NCBI RefSeq assembly: GCF_002775205.1
Contig: NC_036447.1
Location: 15,110,501 to 15,174,500 of the forward strand
Direction: 5' to 3'
Source: Xiphophorus maculatus
Taxonomy: Eukaryota > Chordata > Actinopteri > Cyprinodontiformes > Poeciliidae
DNA length: 64,000 nucleotides
Every line of letters begins with the position of its first letter. The first letter of the stretch is position 1. Shown piece after piece: positions 48,265-59,299 of the stretch. The notes beneath the pieces are model-generated. The model did not search any database. It saw only the letters and a program-made list of their open reading frames with translations, and was not told the origin of the DNA. The translations under genes were made by a program, and so were the position numbers.

Positions 48265-49033
48265 TTATGTAGTAGTAGCAGCAACTGTTGTTGTAGGTGC
48301 TCTTGTAGTTGTTGTAGTTGTGGTAGTGGTGGCAAGAAGCTTGGCAAGTAGGGATAGCAGGGTGGACAAGTTGTTTGTTGAGACCTGTAAGAAAATCATA
48401 CAGATAGTTGGAAATTTAGCAAAACTGTGCATCAGTTATACAGTAGATGCTGTTAATATGTGGTTTATTATAAAGACAAGAAATATTCTCACCTCATTGG
48501 AGTTAGATCTGGAGCGAGCAAATCGCTGGTCCTCCATCTGAAAAAATAATTTATTTGCCTTTGTTTACTTTTCAACAGAAAAAGTAATGTAAAAAAATAA
48601 TTCATATCCCTCTTAATAAAAAGATCAAATCAAACTCTTTATAATTGCTGATCAACATTTCTATTCTACAATTTTTCTTTTTTCACATTTTTCACTCTAA
48701 TTCCTAATCTAATCCCTTCACAGATTTTCTGTCATATTGAACTTGGGTTTATTCCTACTCCAAACCATGGATGTTTCTTACAGAGGTAACATTTAAAGAT
48801 TACTTTAGAACAAACATGTCAGAGGTTTGCAACAAGAAATTACACTTGTATAATGACTGAAATATGAGTTCATGCAGTCTTCAATGCAAAGTAAATGCAT
48901 GCAAAACTACATATTTAAACTTCTTTGCACATTTTTTAAGTCCACTGAAAAAATTGCTTATAATATTGTCACTTACTGGTTCAGCCACAATGAGGCTCAG
49001 GAGGCATCCAAGGATAAGTGCTACCTTCAGCAT
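48265..49033 (-). CDS. Thr-rich mini-SCPP, family A, copy 2
   Basis: Precursor of 73 residues, exons 48977-49050 (ATG top at 49,033), 48493-48537 and 48265-48384, phase 0. The inverted twin of A1, with these changes: the residue after the signal core is Glu (IVAEP, not IVAAP), the helix reads LLAKLLA instead of LLFRLLA, and the Thr tract has 9 residues. Polyadenylation signal at 48,168-48,173. TATA box at 49,196-49,202, untranslated exon 1 from 49,137. Confidence 0.85.
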
Positions 49034-49639
49034 GGCTGCAGTGATTTCAGCTGTTGGAACATAAATAAAGTCTTTATCAATAAAACAAATTGTTTCTATA
49101 GAGTAAAAGAAATGAAGCATAAATTCATATAATCACCGTTTTCTCTGCTTGACTTGATAAGAAGGTTGTTGTGTTGAGCTGAATTTTGGACTCTCTTATA
49201 TACAGTATCTGGATCAGAGCTGTTGGGGAAATTGTCATACTTAAAAATGCAACCTGTTTGTAATGTGTGGTTAGATACAGAAACAACACCTTGACAGCTG
49301 TTTGGTGTAATAGTACAATCCAATGTTATTATATATAATCCACAGCAGGTCCAGAAAATTACAACACAAGATTGGTTCATTCTTGGTCACTTAGTGTTGA
49401 AATAAATTAGTATGTTGACATCAGACCTTTGGGTTGCATTTAGTGCAGGCAACACCTGGTGGAATTTGCATTTGTGCTTGTAGAAATGATCACCAGCAGC
49501 CTTCTGCTCCCATTTATTGATAAAGCTTATTAAGATACCAAGCATGATAGCAGGTTTGATCCATATTTTAGGAAAATTAAAAAACAGATTTTTGTCAAAT
49601 TTCTCCAACTTTATTTAAAGACAAAAGAAGGTTGATGTT

Positions 49640-50330
49640 GAAAACATCGCCAGGCATATTGCTGGCGATGTGTTTGAGTATTTTTTTTTTGTTTTCTAGA
49701 GGGTTTTCATGGCTTTCATGATAGTACATGTAGTACTATCAGGTATTACATCTACCTGATAGTGGTTGGCAATCATTTTTTCTGCCACTTGCATGTTGAT
49801 AAAAAACCCACTTCTCTTGTGTCTTCTTCTCTTCTGTTCTCTTCTTCTCTCAAAATGTGCATTTTCAGTCTTTGACAGTAAAACGTATTACACAAAAGCA
49901 TGGAAACAAATATAGTGGCAGAGACACAGGCGACATTCAGTTTGGATTTGTGGACGCATCATTCTCTTTATTTAATAAATAATTACTGTATCTCAAATTA
50001 GTTTAGTGCAGAGATGTTCTGTCATTTTTTTCAGACTGCATGCAACAATTTTAACACAAGTCAGTCAAATTTCTAATGACTGACAAACATTTTCTCATTA
50101 AATTTGGTGCAAATTCAACCTGGCATTGCTGCAGATTAGGAGTCCTGACTTGCATTGTTGTCCCTAAGCTTAATCACAATATGATCACATACTAACTGCC
50201 TTTAACTTTCTTATTTTAATAAAAATATTGATCTAATCTCTTTATATTTAGTTCAGCATGCAAACAACGGCTTAATGATGCCTTATATTTTTTTGAAAAT
50301 TTGTGAAATCTCAATGTAATATTTACCCTA
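49640..50330. other. Spacer outside the right arm, no feature seen
   Basis: AT-rich sequence with CTCTTCTTCT-type simple runs near 49,820-49,850. No gene or named repeat was recognised. Confidence 0.45.
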
Positions 50331-50334
50331 TTAG

Positions 50335-51816
50335 CAGGGCTGGCCCAAGCCTCCATGGGGCCCTATGCAAAATCTGGTTTTGGGGCCCTCTAGTTCTGTT
50401 AACAATGTGGACTGGCTGCAATCAGCACCCCGATCATTAGATCATTCACACACCTGCTATAAACTTATTGCATCTCTGGCAGTGCTGTTTACAGTATATA
50501 CATTTATAATACGATACATTTATTGGCCAACTGATTTATCGACCAGTCGATTTCTGGGCGCCAATTTCCTTTATTTTTCGGGATTGTGATTGGCCGATAC
50601 TTACATCTGAAGCCCATCTTATCCGCTGATCTTATCAAAGGTTTAAAAATCAGCCTCTGTCCTCTTCTGCTCTGCAGTGAAAGGTGTTATTGAAGGTCTG
50701 AATGTTTGCAGAATATTTGCACTTAACCCCACTGTTGCCAACTCACCGACTTTCTTGATATATTTAGCAACATTTCAGACAAAATAAAATTCATATCAGC
50801 CAAAATCAAAATCAGCTGGTCAGGCTTTTTAAAGATCAGTAACCAGGGATCGGCCAGAAAACTGCAATCGGTGCAGCCAAACTTCAGATGAAATACATAC
50901 ACACATATTCATAACAGTCTTTGATTAAATAAATTTCTCTTAAGCGTTACTCCAATAGCTAAAAATGTAATTTATACCAGGTGAGTATTTCTCCCCTGGA
51001 ATGTGGACCAGTACCGGTACTGGACTGATTCTGAGCCTTCACATGATTTTAACAGAAGTTTCACATAACTTAGAGGTTGAGGTAAAAAAATAATGTTCGT
51101 TTTAGCCACAAAATGATTATGCTCAGCAGCAAACAACAAATCCCCAACTACAGCAAAGAGCAGCTCATCGATGTAGCAGCATGTAGCCTGATGTAAAAAC
51201 ATTTTGATAGACAATGTCAAACATTTAGAAGTTTTAATTATTGTTATCAAACGTGATCAAACACAAAAATACCTCAGAAATATACAGAGCCAACCATGAG
51301 AATCAACTCATTTAAAGTTTAAACTCAGTTTCACACAAACACAAAGATGCTAGCATAAATGTTTGACTGTTGACTATCAAGCTAATTTTCTATTAGCAGC
51401 TTTACAAATATTTCACATTACATTACACATTAAAACAAGCCTTTATCTTGACTTTTTTTTCTATTATATCTCCTTTCTCCCTCCCTCCAGGATAAATAAA
51501 AGACATTGTTTTGCTTACTTAACTTCTGACCGGAGCTTTGGACGTTTGGATGCTCACTGCAGGGCAGCTCATAATACCGGAGAAGAGTGCGGTACCTACT
51601 GCGACCACCAGGGGCCCTTAAGAGCAATTTATTTGTTTTCTTTTTATCAATAAAATAATAATTTCTACATACATTATTGTAAAAACAAATCACCTCATGG
51701 TGAAATTGTGTGTTTTTGATATTATTACAAAAAAATAAATAAAAATCAGCTCCACTGAGGGGGCCCCTTAGTGACCCTGGGGCCCAAAGCGGCTGCTTAG
51801 TTTGCTTATGCCCTGG
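50335..51816 (+). mobile_element. hAT-like non-autonomous element with CAGGGC ends
   Basis: The element opens CAGGGCTGGCCCAAGCCTCC and closes GGGGCCCAAAGCGGCTGCTTAG...TTATGCCCTGG. TATTAG stands directly outside both ends (50,329-50,334 and 51,817-51,822), which suggests a target-site duplication. About 1.48 kb, no transposase frame. Related partial copies are at 34,065-34,600 and 15,000-15,245. The family assignment is tentative. Confidence 0.6.
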
Positions 51817-51829
51817 TATTAGAAATGTA

Positions 51830-52700
51830 CATTATAATTAATGACCGAAGAAAAAAATTGAAAAAGAGGTTTATCTGTTAAGGTTACATTGACTCAAAGG
51901 GTTTGTTTGTCTTTGTGACGAGTATGTTAATGCTTGTTTATCTCTGTCTTCATACTGCTGACTCCTTTATTAAATATTGCACAAACCAGGTTTGGAGGGT
52001 TTTCTTCTGCTTAATCTGAGCTGGAGAACAACATTGGGAAACAATTGTCTGAATAGACATTGACAAGCTTTGCTTTTAGTTCTATTTATTAAAAATGTTC
52101 AAACATTACAACATAATTGTCTGGGGTAAAGTGTAAAAAGTAAGTAAATGAGTGTTACACTTTTGAATAAACAGAATTTGTAATGTAATGTTAGCAAAGA
52201 AATTATGTCAAAAAAGATATAAAGATTCAGAGCTCTGCAACTTTTGGATCTTATCTAGTTTTTACCTTTTTGGTGGACATTGTTTTGTTACTTTAACCAT
52301 TTCTTTTTAACTTTTTATTTTCAATAACTGTTTTATATCAACACATACACATGTCCACCCCTGTCACAATTCACATCTTATTTACACAGACCATTCCAGA
52401 CATTTAACCCACACCAAGCAAACTGGTCGTACAATTCCAGCTCTGCCAAAAGTCTTCCAGGGAATGTTGATGGAGGAAACAGTCCAACAGAGATACATTT
52501 CCTTCAGATAGACATTGGACCCGTTAAGAGACACTTATATTCATCAACATCCATGGATATATACATTACAATAATTACACTTTAGCCATTTTTAGGCCTG
52601 AAAGTCGTTTGACTCAGCTCTCAAGTTCTACAATGTGTTTGTTTTGTTCTGAAATTATCAGAAGTCATTTAAAGCAGCTTTCACAAACTGACTTATGAGA
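51830..52700. other. Spacer, no feature seen
   Basis: AT-rich, with no supported exon or repeat boundary. Confidence 0.4.
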
Positions 52701-52709
52701 GCCATTAAT

Positions 52710-53330
52710 AAAAAAAAATTCAAGGCTGGACTACTGTAAATCTTTACAGTCACGAAGTCCACAAAATGCACTTAAATGCCTTCAGCTGATCTAAAATGAT
52801 GCAAATTATGAATACATTTTTATTCTGTTTTGACTTCCTTTCACTGGCTCCCTGTTAAATCCAAAATACAATTTAAGATTATTCTTCTCACATATAAAGT
52901 AATAAAGTTCTGATTGTTCCATAGGTCCTAACAGAGCACTTTGCTCTTAGACTGCAGGTTTACTAGTGGTTTCCACAATTTTTAAAAGTGCAAAATTTTA
53001 AAAATTTTGCACTTTTAAAACTAAAGGATGGCAGATCCTTTAGTTTTCAGTCTCCTGTTTTGTGGCAGCTGCCCTTGCTTAAAACTTTACTGGTACATAA
53101 AATGTAATGTTCTGGAGAGACAGTTCTCCCTGACTCTGCTTTTCCAATGAGCCACTGTAAGATGTTAGTTTATCTTGAGCTGTCTTTGTAGCTTTGCTGC
53201 TGTATGCTTACCCCAGATTTACACCTCATCCACTCTGCTTCTCTCTGACTCAAACTCTCCAGTAAGATTCAAATTTCAACTCAAAACATTTTTTTTCCAG
53301 ATGCTGGAGAAGCTGTCCTGTCAATCTACA
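52710..53330 (+). mobile_element. Decayed L2-type LINE fragment
   Basis: Broken plus-strand frames still show pieces of the L2 ORF2 end: LDYCKSL, LQLI, FHWLPVKSKIQFKIILLTYK (52,840-52,905) and, further on, SPVRFKFQLKTFF (53,250-53,295). A hairpin block (52,980-53,047) lies inside the region. Confidence 0.65.
52980..53047. repeat. Two adjoining perfect hairpins
   Basis: First hairpin: 20-bp arms 52,980-52,999 and 53,001-53,020 around a single base. Second: 13-bp arms 53,017-53,029 and 53,035-53,047 around GGCAG. The arms overlap by four bases, so the two structures exclude each other in part. Confidence 0.85.
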
Positions 53331-53339
53331 AAGATCACA

Positions 53340-54140
53340 CTGCACCAACAGAAAAATGAAAAACACAATTTATAAAACACAAAATTATACTGGTTATTTC
53401 TTCAAATAGGTGTTTTGTATCTACAGACAAGTTTGTCCTTTAGTAATTCCAAAAGCAGCTGCACAACTGGAAACAGGTGAGGACCAATCTGCAATGTCAA
53501 CAACTCATTCCTCCTTCTCAACACAATCAATTGGCTCAGAGAAAAAGATCTCGGTCACACAGCCAAGGCAGAAGACAATAACACCAGTACTGCAGCCAAC
53601 CAGCCAGAACAGAGGAGACTTTTAATGCTCTGACATTGGGGATTGGCTACAGGAGACAATTCAAAGACCCTATTATATGCCTGAGGGGGCTGTTAACAAG
53701 CCATATCACTGTTCTCCAAATATTATTTGGACTGAAGACATCCAGGAGACAACAAACCACATTGAACATTTTTAATACTTTAGTAAGACATTTAATGTAA
53801 CAGCAATAATTAAACCCTACCCCCACTGCCACTATTCAGCCTCCAGCCACCCATATGTACAGTACACATCAATCAGCATCTCTACTGGCATCCCACCCAT
53901 TGCAATGACCACTGCAACAGCCATACCCTACGGCCTGCAGCACATTTCTGAATATTCGGTCCTCAGCGTCCGGCATACAGAGAGGAGTAGGCGCAGAGCT
54001 ACAATACACAGGTTTGTAGATTTCTTCATTTAAATTTATAAATGTTTGTGTTATTTTTGACAAGTATGTTTTGTGTGAGTTTGCAGTGAAATAAATATCC
54101 ACATTTATTCTGAATGCTACATATAACAACATGTGAAATC
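53340..54140. other. Spacer with unrecognised low-copy sequence
   Basis: A moderately GC-rich stretch (53,450-53,960) has a 71-codon frame (53,410-53,625) rich in Ser, Thr and Gln, without a signal peptide or known domain. I do not support a gene. Confidence 0.4.
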
Positions 54141-54147
54141 GCTTTTG

Positions 54148-54430
54148 TGAGGTTTTGAGTTTTCTGCGTGTTTATTTTGGTTTCTGGGTCAGTTGAGTCT
54201 CTGTGTTGTCCCTTGATTGATCCCAGCTGTGTCTCGTTGCCCTGATAACCCTCTGGGTATTTAAATCCACATGTCTCTTGTTTGTTGTGTGATGTCATTG
54301 TCTCTAGCTGTGTTACCAGTAGCTAGCAGTGTCTGAGCGCTTAGCCTTCTGCTCACCTGTTCTGCCTTTATTTTGTGCTTTATTCTTCATTAAACCATTA
54401 TTTTCTCTAATACCTGGGTCCAAATCATAA
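54148..54430 (+). mobile_element. LTR-like fossil
   Basis: The sequence runs from TGTGAGGTTTTGAG to AAATCATAACA. It shares order and wording with the solo LTR at 18,121-18,458 when that is read on the minus strand (TTTCTGTGTGTTTATTT, CTCTGTGTTGTCC, CATTAAA). Probably an older, diverged solo LTR of the same broad group. No target-site duplication was found. Confidence 0.45.
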
Positions 54431-54899
54431 CATCTTTCCTAAAACAGTTTTTGTTTTGGTTCAAAGATAATTTTGAATGTTATAGACTATTTTCTCAGCA
54501 CAGGACACAAGAGGGACAGAAGTTCATCCAACATGATGGGTGGAAATATGACTGTCCAGTTGCTCCATTGGTGCTGCTACAATTTCCATCAGTAAATGGC
54601 TAAAGGAATAAATTGAATTGATCATCACAGGCACATCCTTTCACAGTCTTTAGAGCAAAAGTTGAAGCTGTATCTGAAGACTTTCAATTTTGTGCCTTAA
54701 GTGGACCTTTACCCAGAGTCTCTCAACCTTCAGTTGTCATCTCTGGTGTACTGTCCCTGAGTGTGGAAACAACATTTCTATCACTCTTAATTCTTTCCAA
54801 GCTAGTATGAAAATTACTGTACCTCCCACGCTTTTTTGTTGCAAGAAAAAACAAACGAAAACTAGTAAATGTGTGAAATGACATTGTATTGTTAGCATA

Positions 54900-55690
54900 T
54901 TTCAGCTAAGGAGTGATTTTCAGAGAACTGCAATCTCACTAGTAAGTTGCAGCTTAGACAAAATAAGAGGCTGCAGTTGTGAGCATTTCTTCAAATGATT
55001 CTTCATGTGGTCAAATTGAGTTTTTTCTCTCTGGCAATGTGTGACAAAGTGGTTCAGTTTGTGTTCACCACTTGTCCCTTATTCTTATTTCTGATACATT
55101 TACTATTGGTTGAACTTGTTTATTTTGTTTCAGAGTATATTCATGGTATTTGTGTTTCTTTTTACTTACCATTGTTTGTCCCTTGTAGATCTGCAGCAGG
55201 GCAGGAGTATGGGAGGGGCCGGCCCAATATTTCCTGCTTAAATGGCTAGATGATGTTGCTGATTGCCTTGCTGGGTTCTAACAATTAGAGGGTTTTCTTT
55301 GAGTATTGATCTGTTTGTTTTTCTTTAAAGTAACTTTTTGAGTTATCTTACAGGGTTTATTTTGCAGACTATTTCATTATGTAGATGAGTTTGTAAATTA
55401 GATTAATAATTTAATTTTTTTTCTGTTTAGACTTTGTTTTTTTTGTTGTTTTTTTACCTGTTTAATTGTGGCTTGGTCCACTCATGTGCAGGTGTGTTGC
55501 CAATTGGCTATACAGAGAGTGTTTTTGGGAAGCTCGAGAGAAAAGGTGGTTGTCAGAGTGTGAATAAGCAAATAAAAATTAATCAGAAGACTCTGGAAAC
55601 TGGTGGCTGGTGCTGTTTGTTCTTGTTCACCTTGTGACTCATTGACCACACTATTTTACACAATGACTTGTTTTTATTTTCAATAAAATG
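54900..55690. other. 3' flank of the A3 duplication unit
   Basis: Segments at 54,895-55,030 match 47,580-47,700 (downstream of A2) and 57,880-57,945 (downstream of A4). This marks the tandem A units. No gene is seen. Confidence 0.55.
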
Positions 55691-55694
55691 TCTT

Positions 55695-55845
55695 ACTCAG
55701 ACATTAGTAAGACTTTTATTGTCTTACTAAAAAGACAATAAAATGTCTTACTAGTAAAACATTTTACTAATGTTGTAGGTGCTCCACATGGAGCTAAGCA
55801 GCTTCATGTGGAGCTAAACACATGGAGATGCTTAGCTCCATGTGA
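55695..55845. repeat. Cluster of hairpins inserted in the A3 flank
   Basis: At least four nested inverted repeats follow each other, for example GTCTTACT/AGTAAGAC, TTTTATTGTCTT/AAGACAATAAAA and GCTCCACATG/CATGTGGAGC. The matching place downstream of A4 (57,955-57,995) runs straight from TGTCTTACTCAGA to GCTCCATGTGACATTC, so about 135 bp is extra here. Confidence 0.7.
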
Positions 55846-56202
55846 CATTCACTACTAAAGTCCATGACAGATGTTTAAAAATGTGATGAAACTAAGTAAA
55901 CCTAAAAAACACATATATTTGAAGTAAGCGGTTCATAAAAATGTGTTTGAAATTTTATAACCTAATTGGATCCTTCACATGAATGCACACAGAGGCTTTA
56001 ATGATAGAAAAGAATCATCATAATTTTTCTTTTTTTGCTGAACTTTATTGAGCACAAAACCAAACATGACAGCAAGTTTGATCCGTGATCAAACTTCCAA
56101 CGATCTTGGAAACTGATTTCCAATATCATTGAAAATTGAGAGTGAAAAACAATGACAACTTTCTCAACACATGACAAATTTTCTGATGTTCAAGACTCCA
56201 TT

Positions 56203-57237
56203 TTATGCAGTAGTAGCAGCTGCTGTTGTTGTTGTAGGTGCTTTTGTAGTTGTTGTAGTTGTTGTAGTTGTGGTAGTGGTGGCAAGAAGCCTGAAAAGCA
56301 GGGATAGCAGGGTGGACAAGTTGTTTGTTGAGACCTGTAAGAAAATCATAAAGACAGTTAGAAATTTAACAAAACTATACATCAATTATGCAGTAGATGT
56401 TGTAATTTTGTGGTATGTAACAGAGGAAATAAATGATTCTCACCTCATTGGAGTCTGAGTCAGAGTTAGAGCGAGCAAATCGCTGGTGCTCCATCTGAAG
56501 AGAACAAAGAAACTCAGTCATTCTGCAGATGGCTTTGACTTCAGTAGACCAAATTAACTTCTTACTATTTCATGTTTAGTGGTTTTACGTTTCTGTACTT
56601 GCTAATACACATACATGTCACCTGTCTCATTTAACAGAACCTATACAGCAGCCATTGGTGGCTTTCCTTTCCATTAAAATCTAATTGTCAGCAAACAGAG
56701 TTTAGTTGAACAGAACCCTTGGAGGAGTACAAAATACAGTTCTGCTAAGAAATATTTTTACTTTTTTTCTATTAATTTCTTTACCATAACACAATCAAGA
56801 AATGAAATGGGAATCTTCTAAATGTCAATGTAAAACTGTAAAACTGTCTCTAAAATGATCTGCTTTTGTTGACTTTTTCACAGAAAAAATTATTTATGCT
56901 ATTCAATAGATTTTACAGCAATCAAACGCTTCTTGAAATTGCTTGCCCTTATAATTGAGGTTCAAAATATTACCTGGCTTACATGTGCAATAGGTGCTTG
57001 AAAACTCTGTTAGAAATTAAATGAGTGCTAATAAATGTATTGAGATGTAAGTGAAACAAAAAAATAAACTGCAGTCATGATGCACAAGAGGAGAATCAAT
57101 ATTCACTGCAAAGTAAAATTAAAATTTACATATTTAAGCTTCTTTACAGTCCATTAAAAGAAAAATTGCTTATCACTTACTGGTGTAGCCATAATGAGGC
57201 TCAGGAGGCATCCAAGAATAAGTGCTACCTTCAGCAT
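56203..57237 (-). CDS. Thr-rich mini-SCPP, family A, copy 3
   Basis: Precursor of 79 residues, exons 57181-57254 (ATG top 57,237), 56444-56494 and 56203-56334, phase 0. Signal MLKVALILGCLLSLIMA then TP. Exon 3 is MEHQRFARSNSDSDSNE, two codons longer than in other A copies, with more acidic and Ser residues and an SNE end. It resembles the C family exon 3 at its start (MEHQRFARS). The last exon has LLSLLFRLLA and 12 Thr, the longest tract in the family. TATA box at 57,407-57,413; polyadenylation signal at 56,044-56,049. Confidence 0.84.
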
Positions 57238-58272
57238 GGCTGCAGTGATTTCAGCTGTTGGAACATAAATAAAGTCTTTATCAAGCAAACAGATTGGTTC
57301 AGTTGAATAAAGAAACTAAGCATAAATTCATATAATCACCTTAGAGTCTTCTCTGCTTTGAATGACTTGACAGGAAGGTTGTGTTGAGCTGAAGTTTGGA
57401 CTCCATTTATATAGAGTATCTGGATCAGGGTGTTGAGAAATTTTCCATTTTAAAAATGCAACCTAGTTGTAATGTCTAATCAGGGATTAGATACGGAAAC
57501 CACACCTTGACAGCTGTGATAACATGACCGCATGTTTCTTTTTTTTACATAATCCATAAATCCACAAAATTACAGCAGAAGATTTTTTCATTCTTGATCC
57601 CTTAGTGTTGAAACTAATTGATGCCAGACCTTTTGACATCACAGGCAACACCCAGAAGAGTTTACAGTCAAAGATGTCCACTCATGGTTTTTTTTTTTAT
57701 GTATTGCAAAATATCTAGATATTTTCTCTTCAATCAGCTTGAATTGTGTTATGAAAACTTCTGTCATGTTTGTATCAATAATATTCAAAATGTTATAAAT
57801 GGGACAGCACAAGTGCAAGTCAAATCTTGCACATATGCACTTAATTACAGCACAAGTTCATGTCGTTCCTGAAGTCTTTCATTTCTTCAAATGATTCTTC
57901 ATGTGGTCAAATGGAGTTTTTTTCTCTCTGGCAATGACTTGTTTTTATTTTCAATAAAATGTCTTACTCAGAGCTGCTTTGCTCCATGTGACATTCACTA
58001 CTAAAGTCCATGACAAATGATTAAATATGTAATGAAACTAAGTAAACGTCACCCATCTGTTTATCATTTGCCTTCAATTCACAATCAAACACACATATAG
58101 TTGAAGAAAGCGGTTCAGAAAAATGTGTTCAAAATTTTATAACCAAATTGGATTCTTCACATGAATGTACACAGAGGCTTTAATGAGAGAAAAGAGTCAT
58201 CATAATTCTTTTTTTTTTTTTGCTGAGCTTTATTGAGCAGAAAACCAAACATGACAGCAGGTTTGATCCATG

Positions 58273-58312
58273 TTTCAATGATATTGGAAACTGATTTCCA
58301 ATATCATTGAAA
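58273..58312 (-). repeat. Perfect stem-loop in the A4 3' untranslated region
   Basis: Arms of 18 bp (58,273-58,290 and 58,295-58,312) around CTGA, between the A4 stop codon and its polyadenylation signal (58,229-58,234). A3 has a weaker version in the same place, with an extra GTTTGATC/GATCAAAC pair. A1 and A2 lack it. Confidence 0.75.
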
Positions 58313-58380
58313 ATTGAGAGAGAAAAACAATGACAACTTTCTCAACACATGACAAATTTGCTGATGTTCAAGACTCCATT

Positions 58381-59028
58381 TTATGTAGTAGCAGCTGCTG
58401 TTGTAGGTGCTTTTGTAGTTGTTGTAGTTGTGGTAGTGGTGGCAAGAAGCTTGGCAAGCAGGGATAGCAGGGTGGACAAGTTGTATGTTGAGACCTGTCA
58501 GAAAATCATACAGATAGTTAGAAATTTAGCAAAACTGTGCATCAGTTATACAGTAGATGCTGTTGATATGTGGTTTATTACAGAGACAAGAAATATTCTC
58601 ACCTCATTGGAGTTCGATCTAGAGCGAGCAAATCGCTGGTCCTCCATCTGAAAAAATTATTTGTTTGCCTTTGTTTACTTTTCAACAGAAAAAGTAATGT
58701 AAAAAATTATTCATATCCCTCTTAATAAAAAAATCAAATCAAACTCTTTATAATTGCTGATCAACATTTCTATTATACAATTTTCCTTTGCTGATCACTC
58801 TAATTTCTAATCTAATCCCTTCACAGATTTTCTATCATATTGAACTTGGGTTTATTCCTACTCCAAACCATGGATGTTTCTTGCAGAGGTCAAACCATCT
58901 CAGCATAAAAAAAAAATTAAAAAAAACTTTGAGAATATCTGACTTAGTTCTTCTACAATATTGTCACTTACTGGTTCAGCCACAATGAGGCTCAGGAGGC
59001 ATCCAAGAATAAGTGCTACCTTCAGCAT
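58381..59028 (-). CDS. Thr-rich mini-SCPP, family A, copy 4
   Basis: Precursor of 71 residues, exons 58972-59045 (ATG top 59,028; IVAEP), 58603-58647 (MEDQRFARSRSNSNE) and 58381-58494 (VSTYNLSTLLSLLAKLLA, 9 Thr, KAPTTAAATT), phase 0. Asn5 of the last exon's opening becomes Tyr-Asn (STYN instead of STNN). Closest to A2 by eye. Untranslated exon 1 from 59,131; TATA box 59,203-59,209. It is the array member nearest to odam and in the same orientation. Confidence 0.85.
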
Positions 59029-59299
59029 GGCTGCAGTGATTTCAGCTGTTGGAACATAAATAAAGTCTTTATCAAGCAAACAGATTGGTTCAGTTGTATA
59101 AAGAAATTAAGCATAAATTCAGATAATCACCTTAGAGTCTTCTCTGACTTGAGTGACTGTCCCACAGGAGGTTGTTGTGCTGAGCTGAATTTTGGATTCC
59201 TCTTATATACAGTATGAGGATCAGAGAAGTTTGGAAATTTCCCTTGTTAAAAATGTAATCAGGTTGCAATGTCTAATCAGGGATTAGATACACAATCCA

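Larger units (their letters stand above)
43229..49627. repeat. Right arm of the inverted duplication (B3-C2-A2)
   Basis: Reverse complement of 15,256-23,008, without the solo LTR and Rex3 insertions. The inner end is near CAGTCTGAAAATGCC-like sequence at 43,229. The outer end is the AACTTTATTTAAAGAC segment near 49,610-49,627. Confidence 0.92.
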
